Shown: positions 9,361 to 18,714 of the stretch, one piece after another | How positions within the stretch are numbered: position 1 is the first letter of the stretch | Layout: every line of letters begins with the position of its first letter | Assembly (NCBI RefSeq): GCF_019880205.1 | Contig: NZ_CP082292.1 | Span: 744,001 to 808,000, forward strand | DNA length: 64,000 bases | From: Pantoea alfalfae | GTDB taxonomy: Bacteria > Pseudomonadota > Gammaproteobacteria > Enterobacterales > Enterobacteriaceae | Direction: 5' to 3' | Translations under genes and position numbers: made by a program | The notes under the pieces: generated by a model | Database searches by the model: none | The model's input: only the letters and a program-made list of their open reading frames with translations | Told to the model about the DNA's origin: nothing

Positions 9361-9436
9361 ATTCCAGATTTCTTCCTGGTACGAAAAAGGGCGGCAGGTT
9401 AACAGAATGTGGAATAGGGCGGAATGGGGATTGTTC

Positions 9437-9949
9437 TCAGGAAGCGACAAACTCGCCTGCGACCAGCAGGCTGCCACAGTGCACGCAGCGATATTCACTT
9501 TCTTTACGCAGAACACGATTGTGGCGGCGAACCGTCAGCTGATGCTGCTGGCACTGGCAGCGGTAAGCAAAGGTGTTACTGCGTACGGAGGCGATCTCAA
9601 ACTGATGGGTGCGCCGTGCCGGAACGCCCAGAACCTGCTCCATCATCCACTTCCACTCTTTGCCGTGTGGTGCGACGCGGCCAAACTGTTTCCACACCAG
9701 CAGATGCGCCAGCTCATGCGGCACCACTTCATCGATAAATGTCTGCTGATTTTCCAGCAGCAGCACCGGATTGATGCGGATCTCCCAGGACGCCAGCCAG
9801 GCGGTGCCCGCCGCCGTACCGCGCTGCTGGTAAAGCAGCTTCGGTTCCGGATAATGGGTTTTCAGTGCCAGATTTGCACGCTCAAGCGACTGGCGCAATG
9901 AGCGCATTACGGCCTGCTGCAGGGCAATGGGGAGACGAGGTGTTTTCAT
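9437..9949 (-). CDS. sprT: SprT family zinc metalloprotein
   Basis: 170-residue SprT-like protein. The zincin motif HELAH lies in the middle ([19 protein letters not shown]), followed by the C-terminal zinc ribbon (YRCQCQQHQ ... [10 protein letters not shown]), two CxC/CxxC pairs. Eukaryotic relatives (SPRTN) degrade DNA-protein crosslinks; the bacterial role is not established. Start chosen at ATG 9949 ([18 protein letters not shown]), conserved with E. coli; the in-frame extension to 10051 is not. In E. coli the neighbour on this side is galP; here two LPS genes intervene. Confidence 0.93.
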   Translation of the reverse strand: MKTPRLPIALQQAVMRSLRQSLERANLALKTHYPEPKLLYQQRGTAAGTAWLASWEIRINPVLLLENQQTFIDEVVPHELAHLLVWKQFGRVAPHGKEWKWMMEQVLGVPARRTHQFEIASVRSNTFAYRCQCQQHQLTVRRHNRVLRKESEYRCVHCGSLLVAGEFVAS

Positions 9950-10159
9950 GGCGCTCAGAATAATCGCCGTCGTCCAGGAACTCAACGTTACCCGTGAAAA
10001 CGACAGCGCAGCGACTATACTCTTTCGCCAGTTTCGATCCATACGATCCACCGCGGGAGAGTGGCCAGGAGTGTCCCTGCTATTGGCTGAAATTTCTGGA
10101 TTAAATATGGTTACGGCCTTTTTTAGAATATCCTGTTGCTAATGTTCACAGCAGAGTGA

Positions 10160-11305
10160 ATGGATCAGAAGCGGAAAGCACAGTGTACGGACAACGCAAT
10201 GAAAAATAATAACATCAGGAAACAGCGCATTGTGCTGGTTACCGATCTCATGGCTGGCCGCGGCGGTATGGAGAATGTGACCTGCCAGCTGATTACCGCC
10301 CTCAATAAGGAATCCGGAACGGAAGCGGGGCTGTTTATTATCAACAGCGGAGAGGAGAGCCTCTCCCGCGCCTGGACTGCCAACGCCGTTTTATCAGAGA
10401 GCGTCTGCACGCTGCGGAATAAGAAAATAAAAAATCTTATTCACACGCTGAGAATGGCCGCCTTCTTTCGTCGTTATCAGCCTGATCATGTTCTGACCCT
10501 CAACACCATTCCCTGTCTGATGACGCGCCGGGCCATTACGCTCTCAGGACGTAAAATCATGTTGTCGAGCTGGATGCACCTGCCACCGCGTGAACGCTAT
10601 CGCCCACATTATCTGCTGCGGGCCGATCACCATTTTGCCATCAGTAAGCAGATTAAAGAGCAGTTGGTGGAGTTAGGTGCACGCGCCACTGACGTGGACG
10701 TTATCTACAACCCGATCAGGCGTAATGACGTGGTTATCGGCAGGCCGCAGGGGCTGAAGTTTCTCTATATCGGCCGCGTCCATTTTCAGCGGCAGAAACA
10801 GCTTAAAGATCTGTTTGATGCGTTAAAGCATCTGGATGCGCCGTGGACGCTGGAAATTGTCGGGGATGGGGAAGATCTGACGCAATGTCAGCATTACGTG
10901 TCGGAACTCGGCATTCAGGATCGTATCACCTGGCATGGCTGGCAGGAGAACGCCTGGGAGTATGTCATCCGCCATATCAGACAGGTCACCTGTCTGCTCA
11001 TGACCTCGAACTTTGAAGGCTTCCCGCTGATCCTGCTGGAGGCGATGTCACGGGGCGTCTACTGCGTCTCATCCGACTGCATCAGTGGCCCGTCAGAAAT
11101 TATTCAGAACGGTCTCAATGGTCAGCTCTACCCCACCAATGACAGCATGGCGCTTGCCGCTATTCTCAACGCCATGAGCCGGGATTACCCCTTTCCCGAT
11201 CATCAGGTTATTAAAGCGAGCATCACCGGTTTTTATGAGGAAAATTATATGAAGCACCTGATGAGTGCATTTAACCGTCTGACTGAGGTTAAGCATGACA
11301 AATAA
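10160..11305 (+). CDS. WaaB-like LPS glycosyltransferase (GT4 family)
   Basis: Predicted cytoplasmic-face glycosyltransferase of the GT4/GT-B fold, 381 residues from ATG 10160 (an alternative ATG at 10199 gives 368). It resembles E. coli WaaB, the UDP-galactose:LPS alpha-1,6-galactosyltransferase, through the N-terminal GRGGMENV, the central LKFLYIGRVHFQRQKQLKDL, the block DRITWHGWQENAWEYV and the GT4 signature SNFEGFPLILLEAMSRGVYC with its paired acidic residues. It probably adds a hexose to the LPS outer core; the sugar and linkage cannot be read from sequence. Its 3' end overlaps the downstream ligase gene by 11 bp, so they form an operon. Not at this place in E. coli. Confidence 0.85.
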   Translation: MDQKRKAQCTDNAMKNNNIRKQRIVLVTDLMAGRGGMENVTCQLITALNKESGTEAGLFIINSGEESLSRAWTANAVLSESVCTLRNKKIKNLIHTLRMAAFFRRYQPDHVLTLNTIPCLMTRRAITLSGRKIMLSSWMHLPPRERYRPHYLLRADHHFAISKQIKEQLVELGARATDVDVIYNPIRRNDVVIGRPQGLKFLYIGRVHFQRQKQLKDLFDALKHLDAPWTLEIVGDGEDLTQCQHYVSELGIQDRITWHGWQENAWEYVIRHIRQVTCLLMTSNFEGFPLILLEAMSRGVYCVSSDCISGPSEIIQNGLNGQLYPTNDSMALAAILNAMSRDYPFPDHQVIKASITGFYEENYMKHLMSAFNRLTEVKHDK

Positions 11306-12563
11306 AAGCAGCCGTAATGGATTAACGTTAATGGTTAATGCTTCAGTTGTTGCGCTCTGTCTGGCGCTGTCACTGAATATGTTTGTTTCCGGCCTGCCGC
11401 AAAAAATATTTTATCTGGTCTCTTATCTCTCCGTCGCGTCTGTGTTGTATGGCGTAGTGCGCAAGCGAGTAGCGTTTAAAGAGAACGGTTTTTATGTCGT
11501 CCTGTTTGCTGTGCTGATTATCTTTGCTCTGATCCGTCTGTTCTGGGCAATACACACAAAGGGGATTGAGACCGCGCCCTCAAACGATGCCATCACCAAT
11601 ATCAGCAACTATCTGCTGGGGGCGAAGCGGCTGTTGCTGGGCGCCTTTGTGCTGCTTAGTCTGGCGATTTATGGCAATCGGGTCTCTGCAACCACGCTGC
11701 GTATTGGAAAGGTGTTAATTCTGGTCGGTCTGCTGATTACGCTGGGCTTTGGTATTCATGAGCATCTCTATACCGAGAATATCCGCATTAAGCTCACCAC
11801 CGAAGCGGCCTCCATGTCCTCCTACATGATTCTGTTTATCTACTGCGCCTGGCTGTGGCTGAGCCGTTACGAGACGCACAGATACTGGAAGATTGCCGAC
11901 ATCGCCGTACTGGCGGTGACCTTTGCCTTGCTCTACCTGTGCGGCACCCGCGTAACGCTGATTGCGCTGATTGCCGTGGGGCTGCTGTTCCTGTTGCAGA
12001 CCTGGCGGCTGTCGCTGCTGACCAACTGGCGGATTAGCGCACTGTTAGTAGGCGTACTGGCGGTGCTGATCCTGATGACCAGTAACCGTTGGGTGGAAGG
12101 CGTGCAGGACATTGAGAACTACGGATCAAACAGCTCGACCTCTCTGGGCGCACGTGTCGCGATCTGGGGCGGGGCGGTCAACTTTATTGAGCATCATGGC
12201 AGTTTTGCGACGCCGGATGCGCGCACTACCGAGGCGCGTCAGTTCATCATGGCGCACTATCCACTGAATGTTGAAGGCTACACCAACGTTAAATACAACA
12301 TGCACAATGAGTTTCTGGAAGTAACCACGCTACAGGGCTGGCTGGGTACGCTGTCGCTGGTGCTTCTCTATCTGACTGTGGCTGGCGGCATGCTGAAGAA
12401 GTGCGATCTGCGCGGCGTGGCGCTGCCAATGCTGGCACTGTTTATCTGCGGATTAACCGATTCGGTACTGCCGTATAATCAGACCGTCACCATTTTCATT
12501 ATGGCGCTGGCGCTCTGCTGCATACGTCAGCCATTGCCGGCAGGGCGAGTTAACACGCTGTAA
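11295..12563 (+). CDS. O-antigen ligase (WaaL-like) membrane protein
   Basis: 422-residue polytopic inner-membrane protein of the Wzy_C/WaaL family, with about ten or more hydrophobic helices and one large periplasmic loop (about 262-348). WaaL transfers O-polysaccharide from undecaprenyl diphosphate to lipid A-core. Candidate key residues are R219 (CGTRVTLIA), R287 (SLGARVAIW) and H337 (YNMHNEFLEVTTLQGWLG); the family uses Arg and His residues in such contexts. A Wzy polymerase has the same fold, but pairing with a WaaB-like core transferase favours ligase. Ends just before a strong bidirectional terminator shared with galP. Confidence 0.82.
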   Translation: MTNKSSRNGLTLMVNASVVALCLALSLNMFVSGLPQKIFYLVSYLSVASVLYGVVRKRVAFKENGFYVVLFAVLIIFALIRLFWAIHTKGIETAPSNDAITNISNYLLGAKRLLLGAFVLLSLAIYGNRVSATTLRIGKVLILVGLLITLGFGIHEHLYTENIRIKLTTEAASMSSYMILFIYCAWLWLSRYETHRYWKIADIAVLAVTFALLYLCGTRVTLIALIAVGLLFLLQTWRLSLLTNWRISALLVGVLAVLILMTSNRWVEGVQDIENYGSNSSTSLGARVAIWGGAVNFIEHHGSFATPDARTTEARQFIMAHYPLNVEGYTNVKYNMHNEFLEVTTLQGWLGTLSLVLLYLTVAGGMLKKCDLRGVALPMLALFICGLTDSVLPYNQTVTIFIMALALCCIRQPLPAGRVNTL

Positions 12564-12580
12564 TCCTGTATTGAACAAAT

Positions 12581-12621
12581 AAAAACGGCGGGGTTTCCAG
12601 AGAAACCCCGCCGTTTTTTTT
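12581..12621. terminator. Strong bidirectional terminator between the O-antigen ligase gene and galP
   Basis: Perfect 17-bp stem (12581-12597 and 12602-12618) with a 4-nt loop. The GC core CGGCGGGG is flanked by A and T tracts, so it has a U tract in both directions. It separates two convergent genes. Confidence 0.95.
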
Positions 12622-12642
12622 ACCGCGTTTTATCCGGTAATG

Positions 12643-14040
12643 TTAATCGCGTGAACCGATGTCACGCAGTTTTTTACCTGCCATCAGGTTACGTTCGATG
12701 TGCTCCAGTGAGACGTTTTTGGTCTCCGGGATCAGCATCAGCGTCAGCAGAATAAAGAACAGGTTAAGCAGTGCGTAGACCCAGAAGGTGTTCGCGTTGC
12801 CCAGCGTATTCAGCATCGTAAGGAAGGTCGCACCCACGATCATGTTTGCGATCCAGTTGGTGGTTGTGGAAACCGTGATACCGAAGTCGCGGCCTTTCAG
12901 CGGCTGAATTTCGGAACAGAGTACCCAAATCAACGGACCGGCTGACATCGCAAAACCAACGATGAACATCAGCAGCATACCTACTGCGAAGTACTGCGCG
13001 CCCGCAGAGTGGATACCGAAATGCAGCATCGTACCCAGCACGCCCATACCGGCTGCCATCACCATAAAGCCCAGAATCAGCGTAGGTTTACGGCCCCAGC
13101 GATCCACCAGACCAATAGCGATGAAGGTGGCCAGTACGTTGACCAGACCCACAATCACCGTGCCCCACATCTGCTGGGTGGTGTTGGTAAAGCCCGCGAT
13201 TTCGAAGATTTTTGGCGCGTAATACATGATAACGTTCATACCGGTAAACTGCTGCATGACCTGCAACAGGATGCCGAGATAGACCGCACGACGGAAGTGG
13301 CTGCTGCTGGTGAACAGACCCCAGCCAGACTGCTTGACCTTCAGACTTTCACGAATCTCTTCCAGCTCACGTTTTGCCTGCTCACTGGTATCACGCAGAC
13401 GATCCAGTACACGTTGCGCATCGCGGAAGTTGCCTCGCGCCGCCAGCCAGCGTGGGCTGTTTGGCAGGAAGAAAACACCAACCAGCAGCAGCAGTGCCGG
13501 AATGGTGATAATGCCCAGCATCCAGCGCCAGTTGCCGGTAAAGCTGAAGGCGGTATCAGTAAGGTAAGCACCCAGAATACCGATGGTGATCATCAGCTGG
13601 TAAAGCGAAATCATACTGCCGCGAATTTTTTCCGGAGCGATCTCAGAAAGATAAAGCGGGGCAGTATAAGAGGCGATACCCACTGCCAGGCCCAGCAGAA
13701 CGCGGGCGCTGATCAGCATTTCCGGGTTCGGCGACATTGCCGACCAGAGTGAACCGATAACGAACAGAATCGCACCGGCCATCAGGCTTTTTTTACGCCC
13801 CAGGCGGGAAGACATCCAGCCGCTGCCGATAGCACCGACCGCCGCACCAAACATCATGGAACTGACGATCCACTCCTGCTGATGAGGAGTAACGTTAAAG
13901 TCCTTTGCGATAAACGGCAGGGCACCGGCGATAACGCCGATATCCAGGCCGAACAGCAGTCCCGCAAGGGCCGCCAGAAAGCAGACAAATAAGGTCATCG
14001 CCTTATTTGAAGTTCTGCTTTTGTGTGTATTGCCAGGCAT
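12643..14040 (-). CDS. galP: Galactose:proton symporter
   Basis: 465-residue sugar porter of the major facilitator superfamily with 12 predicted membrane helices, importing galactose (and glucose) with protons. Nearly identical to E. coli GalP over the first helices ([20 protein letters not shown]). Sugar-porter signatures are present: [10 protein letters not shown] after TM2, [11 protein letters not shown] after TM6, DRWGRKPTL after TM8 and [12 protein letters not shown] at the C-terminus. The upstream region holds a GalR-type operator and a CRP site spaced as in the E. coli gal operon, which supports the substrate assignment. Confidence 0.95.
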   Translation of the reverse strand: MPGNTHKSRTSNKAMTLFVCFLAALAGLLFGLDIGVIAGALPFIAKDFNVTPHQQEWIVSSMMFGAAVGAIGSGWMSSRLGRKKSLMAGAILFVIGSLWSAMSPNPEMLISARVLLGLAVGIASYTAPLYLSEIAPEKIRGSMISLYQLMITIGILGAYLTDTAFSFTGNWRWMLGIITIPALLLLVGVFFLPNSPRWLAARGNFRDAQRVLDRLRDTSEQAKRELEEIRESLKVKQSGWGLFTSSSHFRRAVYLGILLQVMQQFTGMNVIMYYAPKIFEIAGFTNTTQQMWGTVIVGLVNVLATFIAIGLVDRWGRKPTLILGFMVMAAGMGVLGTMLHFGIHSAGAQYFAVGMLLMFIVGFAMSAGPLIWVLCSEIQPLKGRDFGITVSTTTNWIANMIVGATFLTMLNTLGNANTFWVYALLNLFFILLTLMLIPETKNVSLEHIERNLMAGKKLRDIGSRD

Positions 14041-14069
14041 GGGAGCCTCCAGGTTTATCCATCATTGTT

Positions 14070-14082
14070 TTTATCAATGTTA
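14070..14082 (-). promoter_or_regulatory. Candidate galP promoter core
   Basis: If the CRP site centred at 14111.5 lies at -41.5, as in class II CRP promoters, transcription would start near 14070, and TAACAT (14077-14082, minus strand) would be the -10 hexamer (4 of 6 matches). There is no good -35, as expected for a CRP-dependent promoter. Placement is inferred from spacing. Confidence 0.45.
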
Positions 14083-14103
14083 AAAAACCTTTAGCGGGAA
14101 AAA

Positions 14104-14119
14104 AGTGAGTCTGATCACA
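14104..14119. promoter_or_regulatory. CRP-binding site, galP
   Basis: AGTGA-GTCTGA-TCACA matches the TGTGA-N6-TCACA consensus at 9 of 10 positions. Its centre is 19 bp from the centre of the GalR-type operator, the same spacing I recall for the E. coli gal operon (-41.5 and -60.5). Confidence 0.75.
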
Positions 14120-14122
14120 TCA

Positions 14123-14138
14123 GTGTAATCGCTTACAC
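14123..14138. promoter_or_regulatory. GalR/GalS operator, galP
   Basis: GTGTAATCGCTTACAC is a near-perfect palindrome and matches the GalR/GalS consensus GTGNAANCGNTTNCAC at every defined position. It lies 83-98 bp upstream of the galP start and beside the CRP site, so galP is predicted to be repressed by GalR/GalS and induced by galactose. Confidence 0.85.
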
Positions 14139-14526
14139 ACGCTGAAACCCTGAAATTCAGCATATTTTTCCCGGAAAGATTAATTAACCAGTGAGGTATA
14201 GCACTCATTAAGTTTCTGACAATGCTCTATTTAGTGGCTATCAGACGACGCTGAAAATAACGCATTTTCAGCATAATAACTACGTGCGTTAATTCCTAAA
14301 TATCAGAAAAACAAAGCATTTCAATTTGTAATCGTTAACATTTTGTCGTCAGAAAAAGCGAAAGGAAGTGTAGCTGAGAATGGAAAATTTGCTTCAGAGT
14401 GAAGGAGATGCCGGGCAGATTTATTTTTATAACGTCTGAAGGTCGCCGGGAACTGCGCGAATATGGCGTTCAGTCTGCGTGCGTGAGAAAAAATTCTCTG
14501 GTCAGCTGTGGGGCTGAAAAGGCGAT
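14139..14526. other. Intergenic region galP-metK, no gene seen
   Basis: About 390 bp, AT-rich in its middle, with no open reading frame I would defend. It holds a second, weaker GalR-like palindrome at 14326-14341 (TTGTAATCGTTAACAT, 9 of 12 defined positions) about 203 bp from the main operator, and a small GAGAA/TTCTC inverted repeat near 14490. Otherwise I see nothing. Confidence 0.5.
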
Positions 14527-14555
14527 AAAAAACCCCGCCGCAGGGGCAGGGTTTT
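14527..14555 (-). terminator. metK terminator
   Basis: On the minus strand an 11-bp stem (AAAACCCTGCC / GGCGGGGTTTT, one T-G wobble) with a 5-nt loop is followed by a U tract. It begins 18 bp after the metK stop. Confidence 0.9.
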
Positions 14556-14572
14556 ATTAGCAGTCGCTGATC

Positions 14573-15724
14573 TTACAGGCCAGCTGCTTCACGCAGCAGG
14601 GCTGCTTTGTCGGTTTTTTCCCACGGGAAATGTTCGCGACCAAAGTGACCGTAAGCGGCGGTCTCTTTATAGATTGGGTGCAGCAGATCCAACATCTGAA
14701 TCAGACCATATGGACGCAGGTCGAAGAACTCACGTACCAGCAGCGTCAGCTGTTCGGTAGAGATTTTCTCAGTGCCGAAAGTTTCCACCATGATGGAGGT
14801 CGGTTCAGCCACGCCGATAGCGTAGGAGACCTGGATTTCACAACGGTCAGCCAGACCGGCAGCCACGATGTTTTTCGCCACGTAACGCGCTGCATAGGCT
14901 GCAGAGCGGTCAACTTTTGACGGATCTTTACCCGAGAACGCACCGCCACCGTGACGCGCCATGCCGCCGTAGGTGTCCACAATGATTTTACGACCGGTCA
15001 GACCGCAATCGCCCATCGGGCCGCCGATCACAAAGCGACCGGTTGGGTTGATGTGATATTTGGTTGAGGCGCTCAGCCATTCTGCTGGCAGAACCGGCTT
15101 GATGATCTCTTCCATCACCGCTTCCTGCAAATCTTTCTGGCTGATGGATTCTGCGTGCTGGGTAGAGAGCACGACGGCATCGATGCCGACGATTTTGCCA
15201 TCGTCATACTGGAAAGTGACCTGGCTCTTGGCATCCGGACGCAGCCACGGCAATGTGCCGTTTTTACGCACTTCAGCCTGACGCTGCACCAGACGGTGCG
15301 CATAGGTCACCGGCGCAGGCATCAGCACATCTGTTTCGTTGGTGGCATAGCCGAACATCAGGCCCTGGTCGCCCGCGCCCTGTTCCAGTGGATCGGTACG
15401 GTCAACGCCCTGATTGATATCCTGAGACTGTTTACCAATCGCGCTTAATACCGCACAGGAGTTGGCATCAAAGCCCATATCGGAATGAACATAGCCGATT
15501 TCACGTACGGTTTTACGGGTGATCTCTTCGATATCGACCCAGGCGCTGGTGGTGATTTCACCGCCAACCAGCACCATACCGGTTTTAACGTAAGTTTCGC
15601 AGGCCACGCGCGCTTTCGGATCCTGTTCAAGGATTGCATCCAGCACAGCATCGGAGATCTGGTCGGCGATTTTATCGGGATGTCCTTCTGATACGGACTC
15701 GGACGTAAAAAGGTGTTTAGCCAT
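14573..15724 (-). CDS. metK: S-adenosylmethionine synthase
   Basis: Makes SAM from methionine and ATP in the cytoplasm. 383 residues from ATG 15724 ([18 protein letters not shown]). The ATP/methionine-site signatures are GHPDKIADQ at the N-terminus, the hexapeptide region [12 protein letters not shown] near 120 and [19 protein letters not shown] near 260. In-frame codons further upstream run to 15847 but are not conserved. Probably monocistronic, with a terminator downstream and a MetJ-like operator about 145-170 bp upstream. Confidence 0.98.
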   Translation of the reverse strand: MAKHLFTSESVSEGHPDKIADQISDAVLDAILEQDPKARVACETYVKTGMVLVGGEITTSAWVDIEEITRKTVREIGYVHSDMGFDANSCAVLSAIGKQSQDINQGVDRTDPLEQGAGDQGLMFGYATNETDVLMPAPVTYAHRLVQRQAEVRKNGTLPWLRPDAKSQVTFQYDDGKIVGIDAVVLSTQHAESISQKDLQEAVMEEIIKPVLPAEWLSASTKYHINPTGRFVIGGPMGDCGLTGRKIIVDTYGGMARHGGGAFSGKDPSKVDRSAAYAARYVAKNIVAAGLADRCEIQVSYAIGVAEPTSIMVETFGTEKISTEQLTLLVREFFDLRPYGLIQMLDLLHPIYKETAAYGHFGREHFPWEKTDKAALLREAAGL

Positions 15725-15868
15725 TCTGTTCTTTACCTTAAATATGGTTTGAGTACGACTGCATAGCGCCAGTGAGGTTGTCTGACCTGACGCCCCTTCA
15801 GGCAAAGCCGCGAGCAGTGAGGTTGTGTCAGCACAGCGGGCCAACACCGCCTGGATAGTAACCTGTTT

Positions 15869-15892
15869 AGATGGAAAACCATCTGGATGGCT
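15869..15892 (-). promoter_or_regulatory. Candidate MetJ operator (met boxes), metK
   Basis: Three adjacent 8-bp units read on the minus strand (AGCCATCC, AGATGGTT, TTCCATCT) match the met box AGACGTCT at 5, 5 and 4 of 8 positions. Tandem degenerate boxes are normal for MetJ, and E. coli metK is MetJ-repressed. TAAAAT just upstream (15893-15898, minus strand) may be the -10. The weak individual matches keep confidence moderate. Confidence 0.45.
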
Positions 15893-15898
15893 ATTTTA

Positions 15899-16567
15899 GG
15901 ATAGAGGGGAAACCAATTACCAGCCCTTTTTCTGTTTCAGCATTTAACCTGTTAGCGTTATCGACATAATTTGCTGACACTTCACGCAATTCCCGGATAA
16001 TCTTTTTGCATTTTAGAGCCGTAAACGGTATAAAACGCCGCTGCTTCGAGAGCAGCAGCAAGAATGACGCTACTCTTTGCGTCGCGCCTGTCGGACTCTG
16101 ATCTGGCTTTCACCCAGGTTGTTTTCCATGTGCCCCTGGCATATGCGGAGGTGATACAAGTAATGAACCACGCTTTTTCTCTTTCCGGTTCTCTGCGCTG
16201 CGGCGTGGCGCTGGCTCTCTCCCGCTTCCCATCTGTTTCTCTTTTCTGCCGACACAACGTCCGATGCGGTAATTTTACCGACACAGGCGCCGGCTAATCT
16301 TTATCTCTGCTCAAGCGATTTTGTCTCTTCTCTGCGCCCGCGCAGCGGAACGACACAGATTATCCATGGTCAATAGTGATCGGTTAAATGTTCTCTGTTT
16401 CAACGGAGATGGCCAGGGTGTTTTACACTTAACTCTCATGCGTGAATCGCGCTGACGGCGATGTCAGGTGAACAGGACAGTGCATTTAATGTGGCAACAG
16501 GTTTTCAGATTAGCGGCCATAAAGCCGGTTAACAGTTCTATCTTTCAACGGAAAATTGAGGTTCGCG
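15899..16567. other. Long metK-speA divergent region
   Basis: About 670 bp between the metK control region and speA. E. coli carries small genes (yqgB, yqgC, yqgD) here; I recognise none of them. Both strands are open in several frames around 15,980-16,300 but without convincing conservation. One short frame with a good ribosome-binding site is listed separately (16163-16297). A small hairpin (GCTGCT / AGCAGC) lies near 16040-16057. The length suggests a long speA leader. Confidence 0.4.
16163..16297 (+). CDS. Possible small ORF in the speA leader
   Basis: 44 codons from ATG 16163, or 48 from GTG 16151, on the same strand as speA and ending 270 bp before it. A GGAGG sequence (16147-16151) lies upstream of the ATG with long spacing (11 nt). 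The product would be a small, Cys- and Arg-containing peptide with a hydrophobic middle. E. coli has a 43-residue gene, yqgB, in the equivalent place, but I see no sequence match. It could be a leader peptide or chance. Confidence 0.25.
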   Translation: MNHAFSLSGSLRCGVALALSRFPSVSLFCRHNVRCGNFTDTGAG

Positions 16568-18544
16568 ATGTCTGACGACATGAAGAATATCAAAGGTTCG
16601 TCAGCTGGCGAACAGGGTACACTCCGCTCCATGCAGGAGGTTGCAATGAACGATCAGGATGCGAGCAAAATGTTGCGTACGTACAACATCGCCTGGTGGG
16701 GCAACAACTATTACGACGTTAACGAACTGGGCCACATCAGTGTCTGCCCCGATCCGGATCGTCCGGATGTGCGCGTCGATTTAGCCCGCCTGGTGAAAGA
16801 GCGCGAAGCCCAGGGTCAGCGTCTGCCTGCCTTATTCTGCTTCCCGCAGATCCTGCAGCATCGTCTGCGTTCGATTAACGCCGCCTTTAAACGTGCACGT
16901 GAATCCTACGGTTACAAGGGCGACTACTTCCTGGTTTACCCGATTAAAGTTAACCAGCATAAACGCGTGATTGAGTCGCTGATCCACTGTGGCGAGCCGC
17001 TTGGGCTGGAAGCAGGTTCCAAAGCAGAGCTGATGGCGGTGCTGGCGCACGCCGGACAGACCCGCTCGGTGATCGTCTGTAACGGCTATAAAGACCGTGA
17101 ATATATTCGTCTGGCGCTGATCGGCGAGAAGATGGGCCACAAGGTCTATCTGGTGCTTGAGAAGATGACAGAAGTACGGTTGGTGCTGGAAGAAGCGGAG
17201 CGTCTGAATGTGGTGCCGCGTCTCGGTATCCGTGCGCGTCTGGCTTCACAGGGCTCCGGTAAATGGCAGTCGAGCGGCGGCGAAAAGTCGAAGTTTGGTC
17301 TGTCCGCGACCCAGGTGCTGAAGCTGGTTGAGATCATGCGTGAAGCAGGTCGCATCGACAGCCTGCAGCTGCTGCACTTCCATCTGGGTTCGCAGATGTC
17401 CAACATCCGCGACATCGCCACCGGTGTGCGCGAGTCGGCGCGCTTCTACGTCGAACTGGCGAAGCTGGGCGTCAACATCAAATGTTTCGACGTCGGCGGC
17501 GGTCTGGGCGTCGATTACGAAGGCACACGCTCGCAGTCTGACTGCTCGGTCAACTATGGCCTGAATGAGTACGCTAACAATGTGATCTGGGCGATTGGCG
17601 CTGCCTGTGATGAGCACGGTCTGGACCATCCGACGGTGATCACTGAGTCCGGTCGTGCCGTGACCGCGCACCATACGGTGCTGGTCTCCAACATCATCGG
17701 TGTGGAGCGTAACGAGTTCAGCGAACCCGAAACGCCGGATGCGGATGCGCCGCGCCCGATCCTCAGCATGTGGGAAACCTGGCAGGAGATGCACGAGCCG
17801 GACACCCGTCGTTCGCTGCGTGAATGGCTGCATGACAGCCAGATGGATCTGTCTGATATTCACACAGGCTATGCGTCCGGCACTTACGATCTCAAACAGC
17901 GTTCATGGGCTGAGCAGCTCTATCTGAGCATCTGTCACTACATTCAGCAGCATCTTGATCCCAGCAACCGTGCGCACCGTCCGATCATTGACGAACTGCA
18001 GGAGCGGATGGCGGATAAGATCTACGTTAACTTCTCGCTGTTCCAGTCAATGCCGGATGCATGGGGTATCGATCAGCTGTTCCCGGTCCTGCCGCTGGAA
18101 GGGCTGAACAAGAAACCAGAGCGCCGCGCCGTGTTGCTCGACATCACCTGTGACTCTGATGGCACCATCGATCACTACGTCGATGGCGACGGTATCGCCA
18201 CCACTATGCCGATGCCGCAATATGATGTTGATAACCCGCCGATGCTGGGCTTCTTTATGGTGGGTGCTTATCAGGAAATCCTGGGCAACATGCACAACCT
18301 GTTCGGTGACACCGAGGCGGTGGATGTTTACGCGCGCGAAAATGGCGAAGTAGAAGTGCAGCTTTCTGATGAAGGCGACACCGTGGCTGATATGCTGCGT
18401 TACGTGCAGCTGGATCCTAACGAGCTGATGGCGCTGTTCCGCAATCAGGTGCAGGCGTCCGATCTTGACGACGAGCTGCGCGCGCAGTTCCTGGAAGAGT
18501 TTGAGAGCGGCCTCTACGGATACACCTATTTGGAAGATGAGTAA
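16568..18544 (+). CDS. speA: Biosynthetic arginine decarboxylase
   Basis: PLP enzyme of alanine-racemase fold (fold type III) that converts arginine to agmatine, first step of the arginine route to putrescine. 658 residues from ATG 16568, exactly the E. coli length, with SD GAGG upstream; a TTG 12 bases earlier is less likely. The PLP lysine is K127 in [39 protein letters not shown] and [12 protein letters not shown] are the PLP-phosphate and substrate-site segments; the second active-site half [13 protein letters not shown] is near 525. speB, the next enzyme, follows after a terminator-like hairpin. Confidence 0.98.
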   Translation: MSDDMKNIKGSSAGEQGTLRSMQEVAMNDQDASKMLRTYNIAWWGNNYYDVNELGHISVCPDPDRPDVRVDLARLVKEREAQGQRLPALFCFPQILQHRLRSINAAFKRARESYGYKGDYFLVYPIKVNQHKRVIESLIHCGEPLGLEAGSKAELMAVLAHAGQTRSVIVCNGYKDREYIRLALIGEKMGHKVYLVLEKMTEVRLVLEEAERLNVVPRLGIRARLASQGSGKWQSSGGEKSKFGLSATQVLKLVEIMREAGRIDSLQLLHFHLGSQMSNIRDIATGVRESARFYVELAKLGVNIKCFDVGGGLGVDYEGTRSQSDCSVNYGLNEYANNVIWAIGAACDEHGLDHPTVITESGRAVTAHHTVLVSNIIGVERNEFSEPETPDADAPRPILSMWETWQEMHEPDTRRSLREWLHDSQMDLSDIHTGYASGTYDLKQRSWAEQLYLSICHYIQQHLDPSNRAHRPIIDELQERMADKIYVNFSLFQSMPDAWGIDQLFPVLPLEGLNKKPERRAVLLDITCDSDGTIDHYVDGDGIATTMPMPQYDVDNPPMLGFFMVGAYQEILGNMHNLFGDTEAVDVYARENGEVEVQLSDEGDTVADMLRYVQLDPNELMALFRNQVQASDLDDELRAQFLEEFESGLYGYTYLEDE

Positions 18545-18611
18545 CCGGCCCCGGCAGCCCGTAATCGCATATTGCAGTTGCCGTTAACTATGTCGATAAT
18601 CTGAACCACTC

Positions 18612-18655
18612 AATCCCTTCCTCGTCGGGCCTAACGACGCGGAGGGGATTTTTTT
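18612..18655 (+). terminator. Terminator/attenuator between speA and speB
   Basis: Imperfect stem (AATCCCTTCC-CGTCG against CGACG-GGAGGGGATT, one mismatch and one wobble) with a 7-nt loop, followed by a run of T to 18655. It would uncouple speB from speA unless read through. speB starts 59 bp later. Confidence 0.85.
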
Positions 18656-18714
18656 CATCTCAACCTTAATGGCTTGCGGGCCTGGCCCGACTTACGCACA
18701 TAGAGAGAGCAATT

